The notes under the pieces are model-generated. The model was not told the DNA's origin and ran no database searches. It was given only the letters and a program-made list of their open reading frames with translations. The position numbers and the translations under genes were made by a program. A stretch of 64,000 bases of DNA, from the NCBI RefSeq assembly GCF_000242255.2, contig NC_017033.1:1550001-1614000 (forward strand), given 5' to 3'. Within the stretch, counting starts at the first letter, position 1; every line of letters begins with the position of its first letter. This DNA is from Frateuria aurantia DSM 6220. Lineage in GTDB: Bacteria > Pseudomonadota > Gammaproteobacteria > Xanthomonadales > Rhodanobacteraceae. Shown piece by piece: positions 7,695-15,973 of this stretch.

Positions 7695-7981
7695 CACTCC
7701 CCCTCCTTGTATTCCGGGGCGGCGGCAAGAAATGTCCTCCAGATCGTTGACGGGAAGGCATTCGGGTTCTGCTCATCCAGATAGGCCGCCACGTCCATGG
7801 CCTCGGTGAGCTGCTCCGGCACCAACTTCCACCCCGGCGGCGCTTTGGTGAGGGCGGCCATGATGCAGGCAAAGTTCTCGGGCGTGTATCGGCCGCTGAT
7901 CACCTCATCCTTGATCAGTCGATGAGATCCAGTCGATGCGCAAATATCCCGTGCCATCCTCTCCAGTACAGTCATGGCCAT
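7694..7981 (-). CDS. Phage hypothetical protein (95 aa)
   Basis: 95 aa from the ATG at 7979-7981, with GGGAGGG seven bases upstream; a second Met two codons later is possible. No family recognised. Mostly helical, with an amphipathic N-terminal half and the segment PPGWKLVPEQLTEAM, which resembles the short PPGWKLVP motif found in many small phage early proteins of unknown role. It overlaps both neighbours by four or fewer bases and so belongs to the same leftward operon. Confidence 0.65.
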   Translation of the reverse strand: MAMTVLERMARDICASTGSHRLIKDEVISGRYTPENFACIMAALTKAPPGWKLVPEQLTEAMDVAAYLDEQNPNAFPSTIWRTFLAAAPEYKEGE

Positions 7982-8169
7982 TACTCAACCCTCCCTGTTT
8001 CGGCAAATTGGGCCAGCATCCGAGATAGACGCCGCGCCTCTTCGCGGCCTACCTGCACACTTCTCGTCGGCCTGCAGGTGCTGCTACATACCAGCCAGCA
8101 TCGGCCGCCGATCATCTGCAGCTCGATCGACTCGGTGCGGTCGTTTTTGAGTCGGATCGCATCGGCCAT
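7981..8169 (-). CDS. Phage hypothetical protein (62 aa)
   Basis: 62 aa. A small predicted beta-rich protein with two Cys (WLVCSSTC) and a basic C-terminal helix (EEARRLSRMLAQF). No family recognised. Start and stop overlap the neighbouring genes, indicating translational coupling in the leftward operon. Confidence 0.55.
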   Translation of the reverse strand: MADAIRLKNDRTESIELQMIGGRCWLVCSSTCRPTRSVQVGREEARRLSRMLAQFAETGRVE

Positions 8170-8477
8170 TACTCAATCACCTCGCGCACGTGGATGCATT
8201 CGATACATCCGTTATCAGCCCCTTGATCAGCTGACTCCTTGCTATCGCAGATATATATCTCGCCGTCAAAATACAGATTCACCCAAAACTCCCGCGGACT
8301 CACCTCCTCGCTGATGCGGTATTTATCACTTGCGTGAAGATGGTCATTTTTACCCCACGCGCACCATGAATCAGACATCCAGCACTGAACTTTCTTCCCA
8401 TTCTTCATTCCCTGAGCCGCGGCAATAACGCCATCCCACCCAGTCACGGGCTCGCCCCATTTGATTCGGTCAGTCAT
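8169..8477 (-). CDS. DUF551-like phage hypothetical protein (102 aa)
   Basis: 102 aa, rich in Trp and Cys (VQCWMSDSWCAWGKNDHLHA, VNLYFDGEIYICDS, GCIECIHVREV). The N-terminal RIKWGEPVTGWDGVIAAAQ is mirrored in the next upstream gene (IKWERPGDD), hinting at a shared short domain. No reliable family assignment. Coupled by overlaps on both sides. Confidence 0.6.
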   Translation of the reverse strand: MTDRIKWGEPVTGWDGVIAAAQGMKNGKKVQCWMSDSWCAWGKNDHLHASDKYRISEEVSPREFWVNLYFDGEIYICDSKESADQGADNGCIECIHVREVIE

Positions 8478-8842
8478 GCCATGTCCTCATCGGTGATGGT
8501 GTGTTCCTGGATGTTTTTGATGGCACCGAACATCGCGGGCGGCAGTTCGGATAGCCAGGAACGCAGATGCTTGACCAGAGATTTGTGGTGCGGGTCGAGA
8601 AGTCCAGACTCGTAATCGTCTGCCAGAAAACCATGCTTCTCCTTCGCATGGTCGGCCATCGAAGAGATGACTTCCCATGAAAGGGTGCTTGCCGACAGGT
8701 GTTGGTATGGAGTGAACTGGCCAAACCTGATCACCGATCCAGCACTGAGATCGCCACCCGATGCATCTATGGCATCCCCTATGGTGTCGTACAGGAATGC
8801 GTCGTCTCCGGGACGCTCCCACTTGATTTGTGGATCACCCAT
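8474..8842 (-). CDS. Phage hypothetical protein (122 aa)
   Basis: 122 aa from the ATG at 8840-8842, which has GAGGA about eight bases upstream; an in-frame ATG at 8863 lacks a ribosome site. Starts MGDPQIKWERPGDDAFLYD; acidic, mostly helical, no recognisable domain. Its 3' end overlaps the following gene by four bases. The position in the leftward early operon is the only clue to function. Confidence 0.6.
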   Translation of the reverse strand: MGDPQIKWERPGDDAFLYDTIGDAIDASGGDLSAGSVIRFGQFTPYQHLSASTLSWEVISSMADHAKEKHGFLADDYESGLLDPHHKSLVKHLRSWLSELPPAMFGAIKNIQEHTITDEDMA

Positions 8843-9113
8843 CGTTCTGTTCCTCACATGCATTGCGCGTGGCCCACCCTACGGCTGCAGGTGGCATCGG
8901 CGCGATGGTGTAGATGGCCCGGATCGTGCCGGCGGCGGCCGGGCGAGCATCGGGCGGAAGTGTGTGCAGGCCGGCCAGCACCTGATTCAACATGATGCCG
9001 GCAGCGCGGGCCTGCTCGGCGGTGGATGCGACCTGGGCGAGTGAGCTGCACCAGGTTGGCGCGGCCGGCGTCGGTGTGGCCAGCGCGGCGGTCAGGAGTA
9101 GGACCGGGACCAT
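8835..9113 (-). CDS. Small secreted/periplasmic phage protein (92 aa)
   Basis: 92 aa from the ATG at 9111-9113 (GGAGG seven bases upstream). The first about 18 residues, MVPVLLLTAALATPTPAAP, form a short signal-peptide-like hydrophobic segment with Ala-X-Ala. The mature part is helical with two Cys (TWCSSL and RNACEEQ) that could form a disulfide. Family unknown. Export suggests an envelope role, possibly in lysogenic conversion, but this is inference. Confidence 0.5.
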   Translation of the reverse strand: MVPVLLLTAALATPTPAAPTWCSSLAQVASTAEQARAAGIMLNQVLAGLHTLPPDARPAAAGTIRAIYTIAPMPPAAVGWATRNACEEQNDG

Positions 9114-9442
9114 CACCCCACCTCCGGCGCGTCAGGGATGGGCATGTAATGGCTGTAGTTGGTTGACACTATTTTGCCATTGGGTGACTTCCAGCATTCC
9201 TCGATGTCATCCCATCCCGCAATTGCTTTTGGATAGATGGCAGCCAGTGTTAGCTGACCTAGAATGACATTTCCAGCGGCCTTTTCTGACCCATCAATCG
9301 GCAGCCAGCGCGGGGCGTATTTGGCGTGGGCGGCTTTCCATGTCTGCCAGTTCAAATCAACCTCACGGCCCTCCAGAGCCATGTACCGCGCATGGTCCTC
9401 AAACTCATCTCGCAGTGCGATTACTTTCTGCTCAGTGCTCAT
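9113..9442 (-). CDS. Phage hypothetical protein (109 aa)
   Basis: 109 aa. The N-terminal half is helical (EQKVIALRDEFEDHARYMAL, WQTWKAAHAKYAPRWLPI). The second half contains DDIEECWKSPNGKIVSTNYS and a C-terminal HYMPIPDAPEV, a short phage sequence often seen next to DUF551-like proteins (…THWMPLPEPP). Function unknown. It overlaps the methyltransferase stop codon by four bases. Confidence 0.6.
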   Translation of the reverse strand: MSTEQKVIALRDEFEDHARYMALEGREVDLNWQTWKAAHAKYAPRWLPIDGSEKAAGNVILGQLTLAAIYPKAIAGWDDIEECWKSPNGKIVSTNYSHYMPIPDAPEVG

Positions 9443-11094
9443 GCGGCCATGGCCTCCATGTTGTGGGCCGGATCGAGGTTCGCCCGGGCGATGGCAGCCA
9501 GCGGTGGCGGGCTAACCGAATTTCCGCACATGCGCGTGCTGGCGCTGATGCTGAGGCGCCGGCCGTCAGCGGTGCGATCGATGATGTAATCCGCGGGAAA
9601 CCCCTGGGCCCGGTAAAGCTCGGCCGGCTTGAGCATCCGCAGGCCGATATCCACGATGACGTAGGGCGTGCCCTTGATGGTTACAGTGACCAGGGCCAGC
9701 CGGTCGCGGGTGGTGACGGTGTCGAGCGGGTCGCGCAGATTTTCGCCGTGAGCCGTTCCGTAGTATTTGATCAGGAATGCCGCGACGCGCAGAGCTCCAT
9801 CGGTCTGCTGCTGGCTGAGAGTGCATGTCACCAGTCGCTGCTGGCTTCCGCTCCCCACGATGGTCGGTGCCGGCTGTCGAAGGTCATTCCCGGCCCCGGT
9901 GTAGAAGCCGCCATTGGCCTGCTCGAGAAAAGCAGATACGACACCGAGAGCATGTGCAGCACCTGCCGGTCGGGCTGCACCGGCACCGCTGGTGATCGTG
10001 GGCACCGGCTCAGTAATCGCAACCCCGGCCCGGACATCGCCTCGGATCTTGATCAGGTGCGCCGATACGGCGGAGAAGTGCCCACCTTTGATGCCGCTGA
10101 CCTGTGTCCGCAGTGGCTCATCAGCTGCAAATACTCGCTGGCTGCTGCCGTTGGCATGTTCGGTGAGGAATGCTGCTGCTGGGCCCGGAACAATGAACGG
10201 CTCATCTGTATCCAGCACGAATTTGTGGATGCCCTTGGCGATGCGCCGGCAGGTGGCATCTGCCAGAGGCCTTGCCCGCTCGAATATCGACGGGCAGGGT
10301 ATCGACCAATCGATGCAGTCGGCGGCGGTGACGAGCGGCTGTAGGCCGAGACCGCGGCCATGGGTCTGTGCTGGCCAGACAATGGGCAGCCCATCCCGGC
10401 GCGCGATGAGAAAAAGTCGCTCCCGGCTGGTGCCGGCACCGTAGTCGCTAGCGATCAGGAGCCTGTGCTTGACCTGGTATCCCATGCCGCGCAGCTCATG
10501 AAGGAAGCGCGCCCAGGTCTGACCGGCTCGGCGCTTGTCGGGGACCAGGAATTGCTGGTCGACCGGGACACGCTCACCACGGAGGGCGACAGTGCCGTCC
10601 AGTTTCACAACGCGTCCGGTCGCCGGATCGCGCTTGGCAATCAGCGGACCCCAGCTGCGGATTTGTCGGACGTTCTCCAGCGAAATGATCCGCGGCGCAC
10701 GCCCGGCACGCGCCAGGGCTCCGGCCCACTTCAGCACAACCCACGATAGCGACCGGGTGGCCCGGCTTCGCGGTTGGCCGCCCTTTGCCTGGCTGAAATG
10801 GGTGCAGTCCGGGCTGGCATGGAACCAGCCGACCGGGCGGCCGGCGACTTCTCGCACTGGATCGGTCTGCCAGACATCCTCGCGGTGATGAACGGTAAAC
10901 GGGTGGTTTGCAGCATGCATGCCGATGGCGTCGGCATCATGGTTGATGGCGATATCCGGATCCCGCCCCAGCGCCTGCCGCAGGGCCTCACTGGCTCCGC
11001 CACCGCCGGCAAACAGGTCCACGATGATTTCTCCCGGGTGTAAGCGGCTGAGTCCGGAGGTGCGCGGGAAGTTGAAAGTAGGCTGTGCGCTCAC
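9439..11094 (-). CDS. Phage DNA (cytosine-5)-methyltransferase
   Basis: 551 aa. Motif I DLFAGGGGAS is at residues 26-35; motif IV HASPDCTHFS has the catalytic Cys97; motif VI is SLENVRQ (E140-N141-V142); motif VIII TSRERLFLIARR follows. After a long variable/target-recognition region come motif IX-like LKPAELYRAQGFPADYI and motif X MCGNSV. It transfers a methyl group from SAM to C5 of cytosine at an unknown sequence. No cognate nuclease is adjacent in the prophage, so it is a solitary phage MTase, probably protecting phage DNA from host restriction. The motif IV prolyl-aspartyl-Cys replaces the canonical Pro-Pro-Cys. Confidence 0.92.
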   Translation of the reverse strand: MSAQPTFNFPRTSGLSRLHPGEIIVDLFAGGGGASEALRQALGRDPDIAINHDADAIGMHAANHPFTVHHREDVWQTDPVREVAGRPVGWFHASPDCTHFSQAKGGQPRSRATRSLSWVVLKWAGALARAGRAPRIISLENVRQIRSWGPLIAKRDPATGRVVKLDGTVALRGERVPVDQQFLVPDKRRAGQTWARFLHELRGMGYQVKHRLLIASDYGAGTSRERLFLIARRDGLPIVWPAQTHGRGLGLQPLVTAADCIDWSIPCPSIFERARPLADATCRRIAKGIHKFVLDTDEPFIVPGPAAAFLTEHANGSSQRVFAADEPLRTQVSGIKGGHFSAVSAHLIKIRGDVRAGVAITEPVPTITSGAGAARPAGAAHALGVVSAFLEQANGGFYTGAGNDLRQPAPTIVGSGSQQRLVTCTLSQQQTDGALRVAAFLIKYYGTAHGENLRDPLDTVTTRDRLALVTVTIKGTPYVIVDIGLRMLKPAELYRAQGFPADYIIDRTADGRRLSISASTRMCGNSVSPPPLAAIARANLDPAHNMEAMAA

Positions 11095-11423
11095 GCCACC
11101 TCCCTCCGCTCAACCCTGGCCCGAGGCTTCGGAGGAACCCGAATAAACCCCATCCAATGCTCCAGATCTGCCATTGCCACGGCGAAGATGGAATGCTCTG
11201 GATGGCACTCGCCAGTGCCCGACGCATTACCCTGGTAGACCCCGACAAGTCGGCTGGAGTGCGTGACCAGAAACCCGTCATATCCGGCCTCGTGGTGCGT
11301 GACGAACGCAACGCCGCCGGTCTCGCCGATGTACACCGCGATCCGACCATGCTCCAGCGCGTTCTCGCTGATCTCTTTCGCTATGGCATCACTGCCACGG
11401 CTGATGTTTCCGAGTGATTTCAT
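11091..11423 (-). CDS. Phage hypothetical protein (110 aa)
   Basis: 110 aa, overlapping the methyltransferase start by four bases. Reads as an alpha/beta domain (GRIAVYIGETGGVAFVTHHE, HSIFAVAMADLEHWMGFI) with a basic Pro-rich tail. No family recognised. Its coupling to the methyltransferase suggests a shared expression pattern, not necessarily a shared function. Confidence 0.6.
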   Translation of the reverse strand: MKSLGNISRGSDAIAKEISENALEHGRIAVYIGETGGVAFVTHHEAGYDGFLVTHSSRLVGVYQGNASGTGECHPEHSIFAVAMADLEHWMGFIRVPPKPRARVERREVA

Positions 11424-11432
11424 GCTTCGTCC

Positions 11433-11660
11433 TCAGGAGGCCATTTTCTCGGCCACTGTTTCGGGCAGATCCGGGAAGGTGCCCCACGGTTTGGAAAACT
11501 CAGGGGCCCATGGTGAATCGTGGCCGCAGGCCATCTTTCCGCAGCGCATACGTGGCTCGCCGTCTCGGACAAGCACTCGCATACGGCCGGATCGCCAGTC
11601 GAACCAGCCGTCGAGCGGCTGGAACATGTCGATGGTTGGAAGGGAGTTGTCGGCGGCCAT
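11433..11660 (-). CDS. Phage hypothetical protein (75 aa)
   Basis: 75 aa acidic protein, MAADNSLPTIDMFQPLDGWF..., with two Cys around MRCGKMACGHD that could bind metal with His. Family unknown. It lies two bases after the start-proximal side of the YqaJ gene stop, so it is part of the recombination operon. Confidence 0.55.
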   Translation of the reverse strand: MAADNSLPTIDMFQPLDGWFDWRSGRMRVLVRDGEPRMRCGKMACGHDSPWAPEFSKPWGTFPDLPETVAEKMAS

Positions 11661-11662
11661 GG

Positions 11663-13417
11663 TCAGGCCGCCTTACGCTCGGTGAGGCCGAGGCCGACAT
11701 CCTTGATCCGAGCCATCATGGCCCGCAGCATGTCGAGCACCTGGTCCTCGCGGTACAGCTTGGCTGCACGATCGGTGCCGGCCGGGTTGAACCCGAGCTG
11801 GGCCAGTCCGTCTGCAGTGATCGAAAGCGGTGCGATCAAGGCGCTGATGTCGCCCAGCTTGATGGTCTTGGCAGGGCCTGCCGGTTGGGCGACTTTTTCG
11901 GCCTTGGCTGGGATCTCGTCCGTTGATGCCGCAAAGTGGCTCTGCGCCTGAGGTGCGGACTGGACGACTTTTGCAGATGCCGGCGGAGTCTCGTCCACCA
12001 CCTTGGCCGCATCCTGCTCGCGGGACAGCTTCTCGGCTTCTTCCTTGCGGATCTGCTCGCGCTGCCGCTCCAGTCGCTCAGTCTCCTGCCGTTCGAACTC
12101 GCCGATACGAGCCGCGACCAAGTTGCGGAGATCTTCAGGCGACTTGGTTTGTGCCAGCATCACCCGATCGGCAAACAGTGACTGGTGCTGATGTTGATTT
12201 TTCAGGATGCTGACGTTGGCGCGGATGGTCTCGGCCCGCTGGCTCGCAGCGATCTTGATGTCGGCCACGGCCGTACTGACTGCGTCCCGCATGCTGCTGA
12301 TCGATCGCTTGCCTTTGATCGATGCGCCGATGCCCGCCAGGGTGGCCTGGTCCGGCCGCGGCGCAAATTCACCGAGGCTCACAACCAACTGCTCGTAGTG
12401 GGCCCTGGCTGCACGGATGCCGGCGTCGACGATCTCCTGTCGGATGCTGATGTCGCGAGCCTTGACGCATTTTTCCAGATCAAGACGGATACGGCGGGCC
12501 TCTTCCTTCAGCTCATCCATCGCCCGGAAAACCGCCTCGACCGGCGCGGCATCGGCGAGCGCTGCAGACTTCACCGATTCCAGACGGTCTTCCACGCCCT
12601 TCGCCCAGGTGATCGTCTTCCTGGCATCGGCGAAATCTTCATCAGTCTGCAGATCCCGGTTGATACCGCCGAACACAGCCATGGCATGAGTCTTGAACGC
12701 ATCCAGATTCGATGCGGTGACCATGCCGCTGACAGCCACATGCAGGGCAGGGAGCTGATCCGGAGCCTTGCCGACCGGCGCCGGCGCCACTTCCTGCTCC
12801 GGCTGATAAGCGGAAATGTCCTGCTCGAGCTGGGCCCAGCCGGCAACAATGCGCGCACGCAGTGCGGGATCTGAGAGATACCAGCAACCACGGCTATCGG
12901 ACTGGATGTCTCCATCCCATGATGTCGCCATAAACAGAGCCCTGTCTGCGCCGGATACCATCATCTGCTGCTCTAGCTGGGCGCAGTAGATCTCCGGAAG
13001 CACGACCTCATCGCCATGAAGCGGGATATGGCCATCAGCGACATGCTTGCGCGGAATCGCTGATCGCAATGCCATGTTGAGCGTTTTGTGCTCCCAGATG
13101 GCATCTTCCATCATCGTCAGGCCGTCGAAGCTGGCTGAAAGACGGCCCTCGGTGCCGACGCAGGGGAACAGATCTTCGCCAATGACTTGTTCGGCCAGAG
13201 GCCTGCACAGCGCCTCAATGCGATGGCCTTCATCAAAGATGCGTTGCAACTGCGGGGTAATCTCGCGCTCGATACCAGTAGCCAAGCGCTTGATCAGCTC
13301 GCTGCGCGACTCATAGGGCGACAGTCCGAGCATGGCTGGTGCATCACTGGCATTGAAATGCGCAGAGCGGTGGGCATGCCATTCCGGCGTGCCCTGGGTG
13401 AGCTTTACGATCTTCAT
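11663..13417 (-). CDS. YqaJ-family viral exonuclease (recombination)
   Basis: 584 aa. Residues about 1-200 form the YqaJ/lambda-exonuclease fold: GTPEWHAHR near the N-terminus, NASDAPAMLGLSPYESRSEL, then an acidic residue in SASFDGLT and the ExK motif in WEHKTLN, followed by a conserved Gln-rich helix, YCAQLEQQMMVSGADRALF. A 5'-3' exonuclease producing 3' overhangs for the annealing protein encoded just downstream. The long C-terminal extension (about 230-584) is a charged coiled coil (EFERQETERLERQREQIRKE) of unknown role, much longer than in lambda Exo. Confidence 0.88.
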   Translation of the reverse strand: MKIVKLTQGTPEWHAHRSAHFNASDAPAMLGLSPYESRSELIKRLATGIEREITPQLQRIFDEGHRIEALCRPLAEQVIGEDLFPCVGTEGRLSASFDGLTMMEDAIWEHKTLNMALRSAIPRKHVADGHIPLHGDEVVLPEIYCAQLEQQMMVSGADRALFMATSWDGDIQSDSRGCWYLSDPALRARIVAGWAQLEQDISAYQPEQEVAPAPVGKAPDQLPALHVAVSGMVTASNLDAFKTHAMAVFGGINRDLQTDEDFADARKTITWAKGVEDRLESVKSAALADAAPVEAVFRAMDELKEEARRIRLDLEKCVKARDISIRQEIVDAGIRAARAHYEQLVVSLGEFAPRPDQATLAGIGASIKGKRSISSMRDAVSTAVADIKIAASQRAETIRANVSILKNQHQHQSLFADRVMLAQTKSPEDLRNLVAARIGEFERQETERLERQREQIRKEEAEKLSREQDAAKVVDETPPASAKVVQSAPQAQSHFAASTDEIPAKAEKVAQPAGPAKTIKLGDISALIAPLSITADGLAQLGFNPAGTDRAAKLYREDQVLDMLRAMMARIKDVGLGLTERKAA

Positions 13418-14154
13418 TCGACTACCTCCACCTCGGTGGTTTCGAGGTCACGGATGGCGCCCAGCTGACCGGGCGTCAGGGTGTATTTGGTATGGACCAT
13501 GGCGATGATCTCGTCGGCAGTTTTGCGACCACTCTGGATGCGCTCGGACCAGGTGCCAAAGTTCTTGTTGAACTCGTCATCCGAGTAGGGCGGAAGCTCC
13601 TGTGCAATCCGCTCAGCCCGCTGCGTGGCGCTATCGGCCTGCGATACCGTGATCCGCTCTGCCTCATCGTGGTCATAGATCCCAACGAATCCGAAAGCGA
13701 TACGCGAGCACTGGATCATGGCCTTGTGGCGTAGCATCCGGCGCGGGTGGGACTGCCAGGGGCCTGCGTTGTTTCGCTTGCACTCGGCCATCCACTCGGT
13801 GACGCGAATCGGGTGCGATCGATCCTTGCGGTAGATGATGCAGGTGCAGCTCTGGTCATCCTGTTCAAAGTTGATGCCATCGAACTGGGCGTGACCGTTG
13901 ATGATCCGCGACCATCCATCGACGCCAACCACCGGAACGATGCCGCCCTTGTCCGGGAAGGCATAGATCTCTTTCGTCCAGGGATTGAGGCCGTACTGGT
14001 TGGCAACCATGAGAAGGGCCGCCATCTGCTCGTCGGTCACGTTGCCCTTGAACGCGGTGGACTTGAGCGTTTCGACCAGATCCTTGGAATCAACATTCAG
14101 CAGGCCGAGATTCTTGGCCAGGCCATCGACCTGGGTGGTGACGAGTGCGGACAT
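13414..14154 (-). CDS. bet: RecT/Bet-family single-strand annealing protein
   Basis: 246 aa from the ATG at 14152-14154, preceded by GGAGTTGTT; a longer frame to 14184 has no ribosome site. Typical Bet features: TAFKGNVTDEQMAALLMVAN, YGLNPWTKEIYAFPDKGGIV, VVGVDGWSRIINGHAQFDG, and the late WMAECKRNNAGPWQSHPRRML, RHKAMIQCSRIAFGFVGIYD. It coats the ssDNA made by the exonuclease and anneals it, promoting phage recombination and replication. The stop overlaps the start of the YqaJ gene by four bases, giving an Exo/Beta operon as in lambda. Confidence 0.93.
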   Translation of the reverse strand: MSALVTTQVDGLAKNLGLLNVDSKDLVETLKSTAFKGNVTDEQMAALLMVANQYGLNPWTKEIYAFPDKGGIVPVVGVDGWSRIINGHAQFDGINFEQDDQSCTCIIYRKDRSHPIRVTEWMAECKRNNAGPWQSHPRRMLRHKAMIQCSRIAFGFVGIYDHDEAERITVSQADSATQRAERIAQELPPYSDDEFNKNFGTWSERIQSGRKTADEIIAMVHTKYTLTPGQLGAIRDLETTEVEVVE

Positions 14155-14206
14155 AACAACTCCTGCCGGCCTGCGCCAGCACAATCAAAAGGGAAGGGGA
14201 TTTGAA

Positions 14207-14491
14207 TTAGTGGAAGCCGCGGGGCGGCTCTTGGTAATTTCGTTCGGCTCGTCCGTAAGCCCATGACCAAAGCAGCGCTTCGATCTCTCGCCAGTCCTTG
14301 GTGGCCACAGCCTTGGCCATGGCCTCACAGTCGTTGGGGCGGTCGAGTAGGGTGGCGAGAAACTCCTCGGCCACCTCAGGATCTGCTACGGACCGGATTG
14401 CTTCGCGCTCGATGATCGATTCACGATCAGCTGCAGCATCGCCGGCGTGGTCGCATTGCCAGCCGGGAGGATCGGGGAGGTATAGGGTCAT
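14207..14491 (-). CDS. Phage hypothetical protein (94 aa)
   Basis: 94 aa acidic helical protein, MTLYLPDPPGWQCDHAGDAA..., no recognised family. It is 52 bp upstream of bet and overlaps the next gene by four bases. Conserved-looking placement beside recombination genes; role unknown. Confidence 0.6.
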   Translation of the reverse strand: MTLYLPDPPGWQCDHAGDAAADRESIIEREAIRSVADPEVAEEFLATLLDRPNDCEAMAKAVATKDWREIEALLWSWAYGRAERNYQEPPRGFH

Positions 14492-14682
14492 TCCTCCACC
14501 CCGTCATAATCGTCATCGACTTCCATCCAAGCCGAGTCGTCCTCGGCCTGGTTATCTGGATTTCCGGGATGGGTGCAGCTACCGCATGGCGGGGTCAAGT
14601 GGCACGAGCAATTGCCCCCGTCAAATTCGGAATCAAAATCGGCTCGCTCGGCTTCAGCCTCAGGCGTCAGTACACGCTTCAT
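14488..14682 (-). CDS. Small Cys-rich phage protein (64 aa)
   Basis: 64 aa. Contains a compact metal-binding-like motif GNCSCHLTPPCGSCTHPGNP (C-x-C-x5-C-x2-C plus two His) followed by an acidic tail DDDYDGVEE. The motif is seen in small unknown phage proteins, probably binding zinc. Starts and stops overlap the neighbours by four bases. Confidence 0.6.
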   Translation of the reverse strand: MKRVLTPEAEAERADFDSEFDGGNCSCHLTPPCGSCTHPGNPDNQAEDDSAWMEVDDDYDGVEE

Positions 14683-14894
14683 GCCGCCATCTCCTGCCTC
14701 GACCCAGCATCATGCGCATCAGCCATCTCCGTCAGGCCTGCGATCAACTCGCGGATGCTACTCATCGGAATGCATATGGACACAGCCATGTCGCAAGTGG
14801 TCCGATCAAACACAATCGCAGCCCGGCTAAATGCCGTCTCACCCCGGTAATGGATGTAGGTGGTCAAATTGCTCTCGCTGCCTATGACCTTCAT
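14679..14894 (-). CDS. Phage hypothetical protein (71 aa)
   Basis: 71 aa from the ATG at 14892-14894, which is coupled to the upstream small gene. MKVIGSESNLTTYIHYRGET... reads as a beta-rich then helical domain with no recognised family. Upstream in-frame codons to 15032 have non-coding composition. Confidence 0.5.
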   Translation of the reverse strand: MKVIGSESNLTTYIHYRGETAFSRAAIVFDRTTCDMAVSICIPMSSIRELIAGLTEMADAHDAGSRQEMAA

Positions 14895-15016
14895 GCCACA
14901 CCCCCGGCGATCAGTGGCCACTTCGGATGGATGGCCAGCATCAGGCCAAGGTCCGTCTGATTGAACCGGCCGAACCAGCGGCAGGCCGCCTTGCAGCGCT
15001 TCGTGTTGGATTTCAT
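14891..15016 (-). CDS. Small basic phage protein (41 aa)
   Basis: 41 aa from the ATG at 15014-15016 with GGAGAAAGTC upstream: MKSNTKRCKAACRWFGRFNQ then TDLGLMLAIHPKWPLIAGGV. Basic N-terminus, hydrophobic C-terminus. No family. It lies immediately after a terminator, so the leftward transcript must read through or restart here. Confidence 0.45.
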   Translation of the reverse strand: MKSNTKRCKAACRWFGRFNQTDLGLMLAIHPKWPLIAGGVA

Positions 15017-15032
15017 GACTTTCTCCAGGCAC

Positions 15033-15054
15033 AAAAAAAGCCGGATGGCCGGCT
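15033..15054 (-). terminator. Intrinsic terminator (leftward)
   Basis: Minus-strand hairpin AGCCGG-CCAT-CCGGCT followed by seven U (A-run 15033-15039 on the plus strand). It lies just after the repeat-protein gene. Confidence 0.8.
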
Positions 15055-15063
15055 GTTGGTTGA

Positions 15064-15897
15064 TTAGATTTCGACGGGCCTGCCGTCTTTCAGTGAGTAC
15101 CAGACATTCGGCTTGATGCCATCCTTGCCGACAACGCCTGCCCATACGTCGATGATTTCGTGGTCCTCGTTGCGCTCAACGAGGAATAGGGCATTTCCGT
15201 CTGTGCCCATGACTTTCCCCTCATAACCCGAGGCCATGGCTGCTCCCCAGTCGCCGGTCGAGCTGGCTGCGCCCCAGTCGCCGGTCGAGCTGGCTGCGCC
15301 GTAGTCGCCGGTCGAGCTGGCTGCGCCGTAGTCGCCGGTCGAGCTGGCTGCGCCCCGGTTGCCGGTCGAGCTGGCTGCGCCCCGGTTGCCGGTCGAGCTG
15401 GCTGCGCCGTAGTCGCCGGTCGAGCTGGCTGCGCCGTAGTCGCCGGTCGAGCTGGCTGCGCCCTGGTAGCCGGTCGAGCTGGCTGCGCCGTAGTCGCCGG
15501 TCGAGCTGGCTGCGCCCCAGTCGCCGGTCGAGCTGGCTGCGCCGCGCTCATCCTTGGACTGATCGCCATCCGCTTTCTTTGCCCGACTGAACGTAAAATC
15601 GATGGCCGCCTTGATGATGCCCGGCAATCCGATTTCAGCCTTGATTCCAATCTTCTCGCAGGCCAGCTTGTCGCTTTCCCGATCCACCTTCCCGGATGCC
15701 TCGATTACTGCGAAGCGTGCACCTGCGGGCGGGTAGTATCCAAACACATCGAGCGGATACTCGCAGCAGTGGAAGCCTTCGTTGCAGGCCTTCACCTCGC
15801 CTTCGTGGACATACTCCTTGCCGACCTCATACTGAAAATCTCGGCACTTGAGATCCTTGTCAAAGCCCTTGTAAGCCACGATCACTTCGTTTGCCAT
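15064..15897 (-). CDS. DUF7666-type protein with a nonapeptide repeat array
   Basis: 277 aa. The N-terminal about 65 residues ([37 protein letters not shown]) match a small domain seen in phage proteins that carry pentapeptide-like arrays. Residues about 118-220 are eleven copies of GAASSTG followed by DW, DY, NR or YQ (nine residues each), plus a degenerate GAAMASGYE copy. Such regular Gly/Ala/Ser/Thr repeats are predicted to form a beta-solenoid. The C-terminus resumes a globular fold ending [16 protein letters not shown]. The gene is flanked on both sides by leftward terminators, so it is an independent unit. Function unknown. Confidence 0.75.
   Translation of the reverse strand: MANEVIVAYKGFDKDLKCRDFQYEVGKEYVHEGEVKACNEGFHCCEYPLDVFGYYPPAGARFAVIEASGKVDRESDKLACEKIGIKAEIGLPGIIKAAIDFTFSRAKKADGDQSKDERGAASSTGDWGAASSTGDYGAASSTGYQGAASSTGDYGAASSTGDYGAASSTGNRGAASSTGNRGAASSTGDYGAASSTGDYGAASSTGDWGAASSTGDWGAAMASGYEGKVMGTDGNALFLVERNEDHEIIDVWAGVVGKDGIKPNVWYSLKDGRPVEI
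15240..15543 (-). repeat. 27-bp tandem repeat array inside the DUF7666 gene
   Basis: About eleven in-frame units of 27 bp share the constant part GCCGGTCGAGCTGGCTGCGCC (written here in two parts, GCCGGTCGAGC and TGGCTGCGCC) and differ in six bases encoding DW, DY, NR or YQ. Near-identity of units makes slippage or recombination likely, changing solenoid length without frameshift. Confidence 0.9.
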
Positions 15898-15908
15898 GAA
15901 CTTTCCTC

Positions 15909-15934
15909 AAAAAAAAGCCAGCTCATGGCCGGCT
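15909..15934 (-). terminator. Intrinsic terminator (leftward)
   Basis: Minus-strand hairpin AGCCGGC-CATGA-GCTGGCT (one G-U pair) followed by eight U. It lies between the MazG-type gene and the repeat protein and closely resembles the terminator at 15033. Confidence 0.8.
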
Positions 15935-15973
15935 TGAAAGTGGTAGATACGGCATGTGCCGCACCGATAGAGA

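Noticed and set aside
9340-10344. Plus-strand 334-codon frame opposite the methyltransferase
   Set aside because: Antisense to a gene with all C5-MTase motifs; the frame carries no recognisable domain.
15240-15543. CRISPR-like appearance of regularly spaced repeats
   Set aside because: The 27-bp units are contiguous and in frame, encode nonapeptides and have no unique spacers or cas genes.
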